Source: Candidatus Hecatellales archaeon B24
Lineage (GTDB): Archaea; Thermoproteota; Bathyarchaeia; Hecatellales; Hecatellaceae
Assembly (NCBI GenBank): GCA_001593855.1
Contig: LUCC01000017.1
Span: 1-11,288, forward strand
Direction of reading: 5' to 3'
Length of the DNA: 11,288 bases
In this document: piece by piece, positions 5,643-11,288 of the stretch
How positions within the stretch are numbered: the first letter of the stretch is position 1
Layout of the letters: every line of letters begins with the position of its first letter
Translations under genes and position numbers: made by a program
Notes under the pieces: generated by a model
What the model was told of the DNA's origin: nothing
Database searches by the model: none
The model's input: the letters and a program-made list of their open reading frames with translations, nothing else

Positions 5643-6695
5643 ATGGTTAAGGCTAAAGTTAAGGTTGGAGTCGTCGGTTACGGCATGATTGGTTGCAGAT
5701 GTGCTGACGCTGTCTCTCTTCAGCCTGACATGAAGCTTGTGGGAGTAGCAGACGCCGTGGTGGACTACAGGATTAAGGCAGCCTACGAGAAAGGCTACGA
5801 AGTCTATGCTTCACCCCCTGAAAGGCTTGACGAAATGTCTAGGGCCCGGATAACGCTTGCAGGAACCCTAGACGACCTTCTAAAGGCTGTAGACGTGGTG
5901 ATAGACGCAACTCCAGCCGGAATAGGAGCGAGAATGAAAGCCGTATACGAGAAGGCAGGAGTTAAAGCCATCTTCCAGGGTGGAGAAAAACACGAGATGG
6001 CCGGGCACTCCTTCGTGGCTGAAATGAACTATGAAACCGCCTTGGGAAGACAGTTCACCAGGGTGGTATCCTGCAACACCACGGGAATATGCAGGGTTCT
6101 GGGAAGCCTTCACAAGGCTGGACTCGTGGAGCGGGCTTGGGCTGTACTTGCCAGAAGGACAACCGACCCCTGGAAAGCCCATTCCAGGGCAACCTTGGAA
6201 ACCATGGTTCCTGAAACCCATATTCCAAGCCATCAAGGGCCTGACGCGCAAACGGTTATTCCAGACCTTCCAATAACCACCATCGCTGCTAAGGGGCCAT
6301 ACACCATAAGTCACATGCACTTCGCCATCGTGAAGGCTCCGAGAAACATTTCAAAGGAAGAGGTTTTAACGGTTCTAGACAAGGCGAGGAGGGTTTGCTT
6401 CGTTGACACTGCTGACGGGCTTGTAGACCTCGCCTCCGTTATGGTTCTCATGAAAATGCTTGGGAGACCCATGGGAGACATGTGGGAGGTAGCCGTCTGG
6501 AGGGATATTCTTGCAACCAAAAACGACGAAATATACTTGGTCTACCAGGTGCATAACCTCGCCATCGTGGTGCCTGAAAACGTGGACGCCATAAGGGCTT
6601 TAACCGAGCTTGAATCTAACCCTGCAAAGTCCATGGACCTAACTGACAAGGCTATGGGAATTAAGGAACGCTTCTTCTCGAGAATCGAAGGCTGA
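5643..6695 (+). CDS. gap: type II archaeal glyceraldehyde-3-phosphate dehydrogenase
   Basis: This enzyme interconverts glyceraldehyde 3-phosphate and 1,3-bisphosphoglycerate using NAD(P) and phosphate, in the cytoplasm. At 350 residues it is slightly longer than the usual 330-340. Residues 6-37 form a Rossmann fold with GYGMIG (12-17) and Asp37 at the end of the second strand. The catalytic cysteine is Cys144 in VVSCNTTGICR, the hallmark of the archaeal family. His224 and His226 in SHMHF belong to the conserved active-site side. Cys18 and Cys20 follow the glycine motif where I would expect Lys/Arg and Val. GGAGG at 5628-5632 supports the ATG. It lies 59 bases before pgk on the same strand, so the two consecutive glycolytic or gluconeogenic steps are probably co-transcribed. 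Cofactor preference cannot be settled from sequence. Confidence 0.96.
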   Translation: MVKAKVKVGVVGYGMIGCRCADAVSLQPDMKLVGVADAVVDYRIKAAYEKGYEVYASPPERLDEMSRARITLAGTLDDLLKAVDVVIDATPAGIGARMKAVYEKAGVKAIFQGGEKHEMAGHSFVAEMNYETALGRQFTRVVSCNTTGICRVLGSLHKAGLVERAWAVLARRTTDPWKAHSRATLETMVPETHIPSHQGPDAQTVIPDLPITTIAAKGPYTISHMHFAIVKAPRNISKEEVLTVLDKARRVCFVDTADGLVDLASVMVLMKMLGRPMGDMWEVAVWRDILATKNDEIYLVYQVHNLAIVVPENVDAIRALTELESNPAKSMDLTDKAMGIKERFFSRIEG

Positions 6696-6754
6696 AGGAC
6701 GGCTTTCCCTGCCTGGAAGGCTTTCCTTTCTAAACGGGATTTGGGGGGAACGGT

Positions 6755-7990
6755 GTGAAACAGTTATATCTGACTCTTGAGGACGTAAACGTTTCAGGCC
6801 GAACCGTTCTCGTCAGGGTTGACATTAACTCCCCCATCGACCCTGATACGGGGAAGGTTCAAAGCGACACGAGGATAAGGCTTCACGCCAAAACCTTGAA
6901 GGAGCTTGCAGACCATAAAGCCAAAGTCGTAGTTTTAGCTCATCAGGGAAGGAAAGGGGACCCCGACTTTGTCCCCCTGAAAAGCCATGCTGAAACTTTG
7001 GAGAAGGTTTTAGGCAGACCGGTGAAGTACGTGGACGACGTGGCGGGAGAGAAAGCCGTTAAAGCCGTGAAGGAGCTTAAGCCGGGAGAAATCTTGCTCC
7101 TTGAAAACGTGAGATTCCACCCTGACGAAACAGTGAATCGAAGCTCTGAAGAGCATGCTCAAAGCCAGCTTGTGAAGAGTTTAGCCGCCCTGGCAGACCT
7201 CTTCGTTTTGGACGGCTTCTCGGTGGCGCATAGAAGTCATGCTTCGGTTGTAGGCTTCACCCATCTGCTTCCAAGCGTGGCTGGAAGGGTTATGGAAGCG
7301 GAGCTCAGCGTCATGGACAAGATTACCAAGGAGGTTAAGAAGCCTTTCCTGTGCCTTCTAGGAGGCTCGAAGGTTGAGAAAGGCTCGGAATTCGTTGAGT
7401 TTCTGCTGTCTAAAAATGTAGACCTGATATTGACTGGAGGGCTCGCCGGAAACCTTCTTCTCTACGCTCGCGGAGTAAACCTTGGAGAGGCTAACCTAGA
7501 AGTCTTAAAAAGGAAGAGGCTTCTGGAGCACGCTGAAAGAATGGGAGAGGTTCTGGAGCGGAACCCCGGCAAGGTTAAGGTTCCCGTTGACGTAGCCGTT
7601 AAAGCGGATGATGGAAGACGTGTGGAGCTGAAGGTTTCAGAGCTTCCCTCCGAACATCTCATCTGCGACATAGGCTCCGAAACCATAAGCCTGTACGTGG
7701 AGGCTGTTCGAAAGGCTGAAACCATTTTTGTAACAGGTCCCATGGGCATATACGAAGAGGAAGCCTTTTCCAAGGGAACCTTCGAAGTTTTCAAGGCTAT
7801 AGCCGACTCCAACGCCTTCTCCGTAGCCAGCGGAGGCCACACGGTTTCAGCTTTAAGACAGTTCGACCTAGCTGGAAAGTTCACTTACACCAGCATTGCT
7901 GGAGGGGCTTTCCTAGAACATATGATGGGTAAAAGGCTTCCGGGGGTTGAAGGCCTTAAGGCTGCTGCCGAAAGGTGGAGGAAGGCTTAA
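6755..7990 (+). CDS. pgk: phosphoglycerate kinase
   Basis: This enzyme transfers phosphate between 1,3-bisphosphoglycerate and ADP, the step after gap. It has 411 residues, the normal length for archaeal enzymes. Landmarks are RVDINSP (21-27), which binds the substrate and has the archaeal form; ENVRF (117-121); GGSKVEK (203-209); TGPMGIYE (327-334), which carries nucleotide-binding residues; and SGGHT (359-363) near the phosphate-transfer site. Translation starts at GTG 6755, with a G-rich stretch (6743-6748) as a weak ribosome site. No other start would keep the conserved N-terminal strand intact. Its last 35 bases overlap the 3' end of the methyltransferase gene on the opposite strand. With gap it forms the lower-glycolysis unit of the window. 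The assignment is secure. Confidence 0.97.
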   Translation: MKQLYLTLEDVNVSGRTVLVRVDINSPIDPDTGKVQSDTRIRLHAKTLKELADHKAKVVVLAHQGRKGDPDFVPLKSHAETLEKVLGRPVKYVDDVAGEKAVKAVKELKPGEILLLENVRFHPDETVNRSSEEHAQSQLVKSLAALADLFVLDGFSVAHRSHASVVGFTHLLPSVAGRVMEAELSVMDKITKEVKKPFLCLLGGSKVEKGSEFVEFLLSKNVDLILTGGLAGNLLLYARGVNLGEANLEVLKRKRLLEHAERMGEVLERNPGKVKVPVDVAVKADDGRRVELKVSELPSEHLICDIGSETISLYVEAVRKAETIFVTGPMGIYEEEAFSKGTFEVFKAIADSNAFSVASGGHTVSALRQFDLAGKFTYTSIAGGAFLEHMMGKRLPGVEGLKAAAERWRKA

Positions 7991-8654
7991 CCGCCCGAAC
8001 AATCAGGATGGAGCCGGTTTCCCCTATTCCAACCCCACGCCTCCTTAGAAATCTTTCAACCCTCAAAGTTTTAGGGTGAAATACCACGGAGCAGGTTTCC
8101 TCAAGCCTGAAGGAGAACCTTTCAACCTCAACTCTTAAGCCAGCTAAACTGCGGTATTTAATGTTCTTGTAGGCTGAGGAAGGCTTCCTTTTGGCCTTAA
8201 GCCTCCGGTAGAGGTTCCAAGGGTTAACCCTGTTATGAACTCCAAGGATGAGGCTTCCTCCAGCCTTAAGCACTCTGAAAGCTTCCTTCAAAGCTTCGTC
8301 CCCGCAGGGCAGAAACTCTAAAACCGTGAACATGAGGACGGAATCGCAGAGGTTAGACCTGAAAGGCAGATGGCAGCCGTCCGCTAAAACCACGTCTAAA
8401 CCCTTAGCTGAAGCCGCTGAAGCCATACCTAAAGCGTAGTCCACCCCCATAATTCTCCAGCCTAGCCCTTTGAAAACCTCAGAGAACAGGCCTGTCCCGC
8501 ATCCCACGTCGAGAAGTAGCCCAGGCTTAAGTTTTCCCGCCACTCGTTTGAGGGCTTCAGTCTCAGTCTCATATATTAGAGGTCCAGCTCCCCTTCTAAA
8601 CCATTCATCGTAGTCTTCAGCCATCCGGCTCCAGTCTTCCCTCCGGTTTGCCAA
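7956..8654 (-). CDS. class I SAM-dependent methyltransferase, substrate unknown
   Basis: This 232-residue protein has a Rossmann-type methyltransferase fold. Motif I is LLLDVGCGTG (46-55) and the acidic residue ending the second strand is Asp72 in MGVDY. Later come ADGCHLPF and DSVLMFTVLEFL, the motif II/III region, then an EAFRVLKAGGSLILGV segment typical of UbiE-like small-molecule methyltransferases. After about residue 145 it is very basic and gives no substrate clue. The start is TTG at 8654. A start at Met11 (8624) would remove the Trp8 just before the MAEDYDEW segment, which family members usually keep, so the TTG is preferred although no clear SD is seen. It converges on pgk with a 35-base overlap and diverges from the thiamine-binding protein gene. 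The substrate cannot be named. Confidence 0.85.
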   Translation of the reverse strand: MANRREDWSRMAEDYDEWFRRGAGPLIYETETEALKRVAGKLKPGLLLDVGCGTGLFSEVFKGLGWRIMGVDYALGMASAASAKGLDVVLADGCHLPFRSNLCDSVLMFTVLEFLPCGDEALKEAFRVLKAGGSLILGVHNRVNPWNLYRRLKAKRKPSSAYKNIKYRSLAGLRVEVERFSFRLEETCSVVFHPKTLRVERFLRRRGVGIGETGSILIVRAVKPSSTFRQQP

Positions 8655-8698
8655 AACTTTTCAAATTCTTATTTTCCTCGGATGTGGATTAATGTTTA

Positions 8699-8703
8699 GG
8701 AGG
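8699..8703 (+). promoter_or_regulatory. Shine-Dalgarno deciding the thiamine-binding protein start
   Basis: GGAGG lies eight bases before the ATG at 8712. It rules out the nearby ATG at 8693, which is out of frame and upstream of the site. Confidence 0.6.
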
Positions 8704-8711
8704 CTTTCAGG

Positions 8712-9023
8712 ATGGTTGTGGTGGTTGAACTTTCCGTGGTTCCCCTTGGTTTAGGTCCCAGCGTAAGCAGGCTTATAGCTGAAGGGATAAAGGAGCTTGA
8801 AAGGCGTGGCGTGAAGTATCAGCTTACACCCATGTCAACGGTTTACGAGGCATCCTCCGTGGAGGAAGCTTTTGAAGCGGCTAAAGCAGTTCACGAAGCC
8901 ATTTTCAAGGCTGGAGCGGTAAGACTTGTGACAACGGTTAAAGTGGACGACCGAAGAGATGTGGAGCGTAAACGCATGGAGGAAAAAGTCGAAGCAGTAC
9001 GGAAAATCCTAGGAGAAAGCTGA
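8712..9023 (+). CDS. MTH1187/YqgV-family thiamine-binding protein
   Basis: This small protein of 103 residues belongs to the family once called DUF77, whose members form ferredoxin-like tetramers and have been shown to bind thiamine. The marks are the N-terminal strand VVELSVVPLG, then GPSVSRLIAEGIKELE, the segment YQLTPMSTVYEA, and VRLVTTVKVDDRRD near the end. The length is normal. GGAGG eight bases upstream fixes the start. It stands alone on its strand, with no thiamine biosynthesis or transport gene in view, so a role in thiamine or related cofactor binding rests only on the family. It converges on the TIM-barrel gene over a 36-base gap. Confidence 0.88.
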   Translation: MVVVVELSVVPLGLGPSVSRLIAEGIKELERRGVKYQLTPMSTVYEASSVEEAFEAAKAVHEAIFKAGAVRLVTTVKVDDRRDVERKRMEEKVEAVRKILGES

Positions 9024-9034
9024 AATCTCCACAG

Positions 9035-9063
9035 TTTTTCCTGAAAATGAATATGGTTTTCAG
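9035..9063. terminator. candidate bidirectional terminator between convergent genes
   Basis: CTGAAAA (9041-9047) and TTTTCAG (9057-9063) form a 7-base inverted repeat with a nine-base loop, and a T5 run (9035-9039) lies just before it. The right arm overlaps the stop codon of the minus-strand TIM-barrel gene. Both strands therefore carry short T-runs just after the two converging genes, as expected of an archaeal T-rich terminator. Confidence 0.35.
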
Positions 9064-9740
9064 CCTTCAAGCTTCTTTAGGGCTTGCAGAACCTCGAGGA
9101 TTTCGCTTCTGGAAGTAAGCCCTACGCTTGCTGAGCTGGCGTACCTGTAAACGTATTCCAAGGCTTCTAGAGGCTTAATTTTCCCCGCTGCAAGAGGCTT
9201 TATGGCTATGATGCTGGCAGGGGTTTCCTCTAGGGCTTTAAGGCTTAGCTCAGGCTTCGGCTCCATGTAGAGGCCAAGCCTGTTCAAGGGTGCCAAGTAG
9301 GCTTCAACCGTTCCAAGCCTGTCCAGTACAGGTATGGTTCTCCCGGGCAGATGGGTTGCAGCCGCTGGAGCTGCCCCTAACCGCTTCACCATTTCCAAGC
9401 ATTCTTTAATCTTCGGAAGGTTTAAGCTGTCGGCAATCTCGGCGTGGACGGCTACCAGCTGAGGGTTAAACTTTTCGACGAGCTTAAGGTTACGTTTGAA
9501 GTTTCCGTAGATGGAGGCTGCCAGGTAAAAGTCCAGTTTCACTTCTTCCAAAGCCTTAACGGTGGGCTCCGTTACCACCAGCTGGAGTGCTTTAATTCCA
9601 AGCTCGTAGGCTTCCCTGTAAATCTCCGCGATGTTCTCAGGCTTCAGGTAGAACTGCCTGTAGTATTCAAGGGATTTGTAGCCGAACTGGCCTGCTGCCA
9701 GGAAGGGTGAAGTTCCCAGCATGAGTTTTGGAAGCTTCAA
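9060..9740 (-). CDS. uncharacterised TIM-barrel-like protein (aldo/keto-reductase-like)
   Basis: I do not recognise a characterised family. The 226 residues alternate strands and helices as in a TIM barrel. They begin with LMLGTSPFLAAGQFG and continue with strands such as IKALQLVV, DFYLAASIY and QLVAVHAEI. They end with SIIAIKPLAAGKIKPLEA and ASVGLTSRSEI, which resembles the last part of aldo/keto reductases. I cannot find the full Asp-Tyr-Lys-His reductase tetrad, so a redox role is not supported. The start is TTG at 9740: GGAGG (9749-9745) is four bases upstream, while the alternative ATG (Met7, 9722) is 22 bases from any SD. It overlaps the stop of the HD phosphohydrolase gene by four bases, so translation is probably coupled and the products may act together. 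Confidence 0.72.
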   Translation of the reverse strand: MKLPKLMLGTSPFLAAGQFGYKSLEYYRQFYLKPENIAEIYREAYELGIKALQLVVTEPTVKALEEVKLDFYLAASIYGNFKRNLKLVEKFNPQLVAVHAEIADSLNLPKIKECLEMVKRLGAAPAAATHLPGRTIPVLDRLGTVEAYLAPLNRLGLYMEPKPELSLKALEETPASIIAIKPLAAGKIKPLEALEYVYRYASSASVGLTSRSEILEVLQALKKLEG

Positions 9741-11218
9741 GCTTCCTCCTCAGCCTCAATTCTTGACAGTTCGGCTTCGGCTTCCCTTTTAACCCTGCCA
9801 AGCATGCCATCATACTCTCCGCTTAACGTTTTCTTTCTGTCGGCGAAAATGTGGAATACGATTTGGTAGCGTGACAGGGTCCGGTAGGAGGCGTCTGAAA
9901 ACTCTTTGAGGCTTACGGCTTTTCCCTTCTCCTCATCCACTATCATAGGCGCCTCCAGAAGGCTTAGAAGGTTAGTAAGATCTACACCTATAGGCCTAAT
10001 TTCAGCTCTGTAGTCGACCCTGAGGCGTACGTCCCGGCATGACTCCTCAAGGCTTCTCTTAAGCTTTTCCAGTTCAGCCTCCCTGCGGCTTACGGTTCGA
10101 AGGGAAAGCCTATGCTCGTATATGGTGGCGTAACGCTTACGCCTGTCCAGTAGGTCTCTGAAAATCTGGTAGGCTTCCTCATACCGGTCTCCGCCTTTAA
10201 GATTTCTCTTGTGTTTAACTTCAACTATCAGCGTTAGGTCGTCGTAGTTTAGCAGTTCATCAGGGCTGGAAACTATGCTTCTAAGCAGCTCCGGCATGAG
10301 TGAGAGAGCATCGTATATCATAAACTCGAAAATCCTAGATGTGCGATGATAGTAGACGTTGGCGTACATGTGCTGGAGTGCGATGAAGCTGTCCAATAGC
10401 GCTCCAACCGCAGGCCTTGAAATAAGCAGCCTCCAGTCTTTAACCCTGAACCCGTCTATTATACGTTCATGGTCTACCGAGCCATACTCCAGCGTTCCAG
10501 CATGGTAGGAGTCCCTGTTCAAATAGTCAAGCTTATCCACATCGTAAGGGCCGTCCACTATCTCGTGGAGGAAAGGCGGAGCCCGGCTTCTGCTCCGCAT
10601 AACCTCTAAGACATCTTCAACGCTCATGTGGTTTCCTATCACCGAGGCAAGCTTCTCTGAAACTATGCGGACCCCCATCTCCTCATGGTTGAACCTTAAA
10701 CTGGAATCTTTAAGTTTAACCGCCAGCTCGTTGCAGGCGTCCTCAAAGGTGTGGCAGAAGGGTGCATGGCCTACGTCGTGGAGGAGGGCTGCCAGCCTTA
10801 AAGCCTGAATAATCTGAACATACGATTTCCCATCCCACCAAGGGTTTCCAGTTGCCCCGTCAAGCCTGTTAAGTCCGTCTACCTCCCCAACAGGGATGCA
10901 GGGCTCACCGTAGAGGGGGTGAACGTTAAGGTTGAAGCTTGGAGCCTGCCTCCTAAGTATGCGTATCAGAGCTCGATGGGCTAGGTACATCACGCCCAGC
11001 GCGTGGGCTTTCCTCGTATGGGTTGAGCTGGGGTAAACCTGGTGGGTTGCATAGGTCTGATACAGCCTGTCAAGCCTTTGAAATTCAGGTCTGTCTATAA
11101 CCTCGTTTTCTAGGAGGGTTATGTAGACGTAGCCGTAGATGGGGTCGCGGATTTCACGTTTAAACCTGAAGCCTTCGAGGCTTAAGTCTCCGCGGGGGAA
11201 GAGCTTGGAGTTCTCCAT
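9737..11218 (-). CDS. HD-domain phosphohydrolase, COG1078/SAMHD1-like
   Basis: This cytoplasmic metal-dependent phosphohydrolase has 493 residues. The HD site is complete: His67 in STHTRK, His147-Asp148 in LLHDVGHAPFCH, and Asp228 in DVDKLDYLNRD. By comparison with SAMHD1, His151, His156, His178 (FNHEE) and Lys229 match the residues around the catalytic centre. The N-terminal REIRDPIYGYV and FQRLDRLYQT are typical of the dNTP triphosphohydrolase group. The C-terminal 200 residues are charged, helical and less conserved. The start at ATG 11218 has GGAGG three bases and GGTGG six bases upstream. It is the first gene of a two-gene unit with the TIM-barrel protein. Likely substrates are dNTPs or other nucleotides, but family members vary and this is not shown by the sequence. 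Confidence 0.92.
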   Translation of the reverse strand: MENSKLFPRGDLSLEGFRFKREIRDPIYGYVYITLLENEVIDRPEFQRLDRLYQTYATHQVYPSSTHTRKAHALGVMYLAHRALIRILRRQAPSFNLNVHPLYGEPCIPVGEVDGLNRLDGATGNPWWDGKSYVQIIQALRLAALLHDVGHAPFCHTFEDACNELAVKLKDSSLRFNHEEMGVRIVSEKLASVIGNHMSVEDVLEVMRSRSRAPPFLHEIVDGPYDVDKLDYLNRDSYHAGTLEYGSVDHERIIDGFRVKDWRLLISRPAVGALLDSFIALQHMYANVYYHRTSRIFEFMIYDALSLMPELLRSIVSSPDELLNYDDLTLIVEVKHKRNLKGGDRYEEAYQIFRDLLDRRKRYATIYEHRLSLRTVSRREAELEKLKRSLEESCRDVRLRVDYRAEIRPIGVDLTNLLSLLEAPMIVDEEKGKAVSLKEFSDASYRTLSRYQIVFHIFADRKKTLSGEYDGMLGRVKREAEAELSRIEAEEEA

Positions 11219-11245
11219 TTTCCTCCACCATGGAGAGTTTGCCTG

Positions 11246-11259
11246 GATAAACGTTAAAG
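11246..11259 (-). promoter_or_regulatory. candidate promoter of the HD phosphohydrolase unit
   Basis: On the minus strand CTTTAACGTTTATC provides a TATA-like box centred near 11256. Initiation about 25 bases downstream would fall near 11231 and give a leader of about 13 bases that keeps the GGAGG before the ATG. The upstream side runs off the window soon after, so a BRE cannot be assessed well. Confidence 0.35.
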
Positions 11260-11269
11260 TCTTCCTCTT

Positions 11270-11281
11270 AAGACCGGTCTT
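11270..11281. promoter_or_regulatory. 12-bp perfect palindrome upstream of the HD gene
   Basis: AAGACCGGTCTT is self-complementary over 12 bases and lies about 11 bases upstream of the TATA-like box of the HD gene. It could be a regulator site or chance. The window ends seven bases later, so its context is unknown. Confidence 0.2.
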
Positions 11282-11288
11282 CAGCTTC

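Noticed and set aside
5880..6320. 146-codon minus-strand open frame inside gap
   Set aside because: It lies antisense to the conserved catalytic region of GAPDH, with a Gly/Pro/His-rich composition and no family resemblance.
6696..6754. Repeat or terminator between gap and pgk
   Set aside because: GGCTTTCC occurs twice in the gap, but no hairpin of useful length or strong T-run is present. Co-transcription of the two genes is simpler.
7462..7884. 140-codon minus-strand open frame inside pgk
   Set aside because: It is antisense to the conserved nucleotide-binding half of PGK and rich in Ser and Thr, typical of a reverse-frame artefact.
11246..11259. Second copy of the 5531-5547 operator upstream of the HD gene
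   Set aside because: CTTTAACGTTTATC shares only the AT-rich TTTAACG core and is not a palindrome of the same form. It is better explained as a TATA-like box.
1..11288. CRISPR array, insertion sequence, integrase or attachment site
   Set aside because: I saw no regularly spaced repeats, transposase-like protein or terminal inverted repeats. All secure genes look like ordinary chromosomal archaeal genes.

Overview
The window looks like ordinary chromosomal DNA of an archaeon. The markers are ABCE1/Rli1 (the ribosome-splitting ATPase of archaea and eukaryotes), a type II archaeal glyceraldehyde-3-phosphate dehydrogenase, an archaeal-type phosphoglycerate kinase, an MTH1187-type thiamine-binding protein and a COG1078-type HD phosphohydrolase. 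Shine-Dalgarno (SD) sites of the GGAGG/GAGGTG kind, some TTG and GTG starts, and short AT-rich TATA-like boxes also fit an archaeon. Soluble NADH-dehydrogenase modules beside sugar-phosphate genes suggest an anaerobic fermentative or acetogenic lifestyle. A TACK-group lineage such as Bathyarchaeia is my guess only; no rRNA is present to test it. I saw no insertion sequence, CRISPR array, tRNA or rRNA.

Layout. Positions 1-428 hold no secure gene. They contain a polypurine tract that reads on the + strand as a 41-residue Glu/Trp microprotein with a very good SD, then a hairpin plus T-run, then ABCE1 (429-2234, +). ABCE1 converges, with a 5-base gap, on a three-gene minus-strand operon (5522 to 2240). 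This operon encodes a NuoE-like protein with an N-terminal ribbon-helix-helix (RHH) domain, a HydB/NuoF-like flavoprotein with extra ferredoxin domains, and a short HoxU/NuoG-like iron-sulfur protein. A 120-base divergent promoter region (5523-5642) separates it from gap (5643-6695, +) and pgk (6755-7990, +). A class I methyltransferase (minus) overlaps the 3' end of pgk by 35 bases. It is followed by the divergent thiamine-binding protein gene (8712-9023, +). Two coupled minus-strand genes end the window: a COG1078-type HD phosphohydrolase (11218-9737) and an unassigned TIM-barrel-like protein (9740-9060).

How the genes may work together. The NuoE-NuoF-NuoG-like trio has all the parts of a soluble NADH diaphorase of the kind that feeds bifurcating hydrogenases or formate dehydrogenases, but no hydrogenase or dehydrogenase subunit is in the window. 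Its first gene appears to be a DNA-binding domain fused to a [2Fe-2S] electron-transfer domain, and a 17-bp palindrome lies between its TATA-like box and its start codon. The simplest reading is a redox-linked, self-regulated operon. It is divergent from the lower-glycolysis pair gap-pgk, the step where sugar carbon exchanges electrons with NAD(P). This is the most interesting feature of the window. The second is the acidic microprotein and attenuator-like hairpin in front of the ribosome-recycling factor gene.
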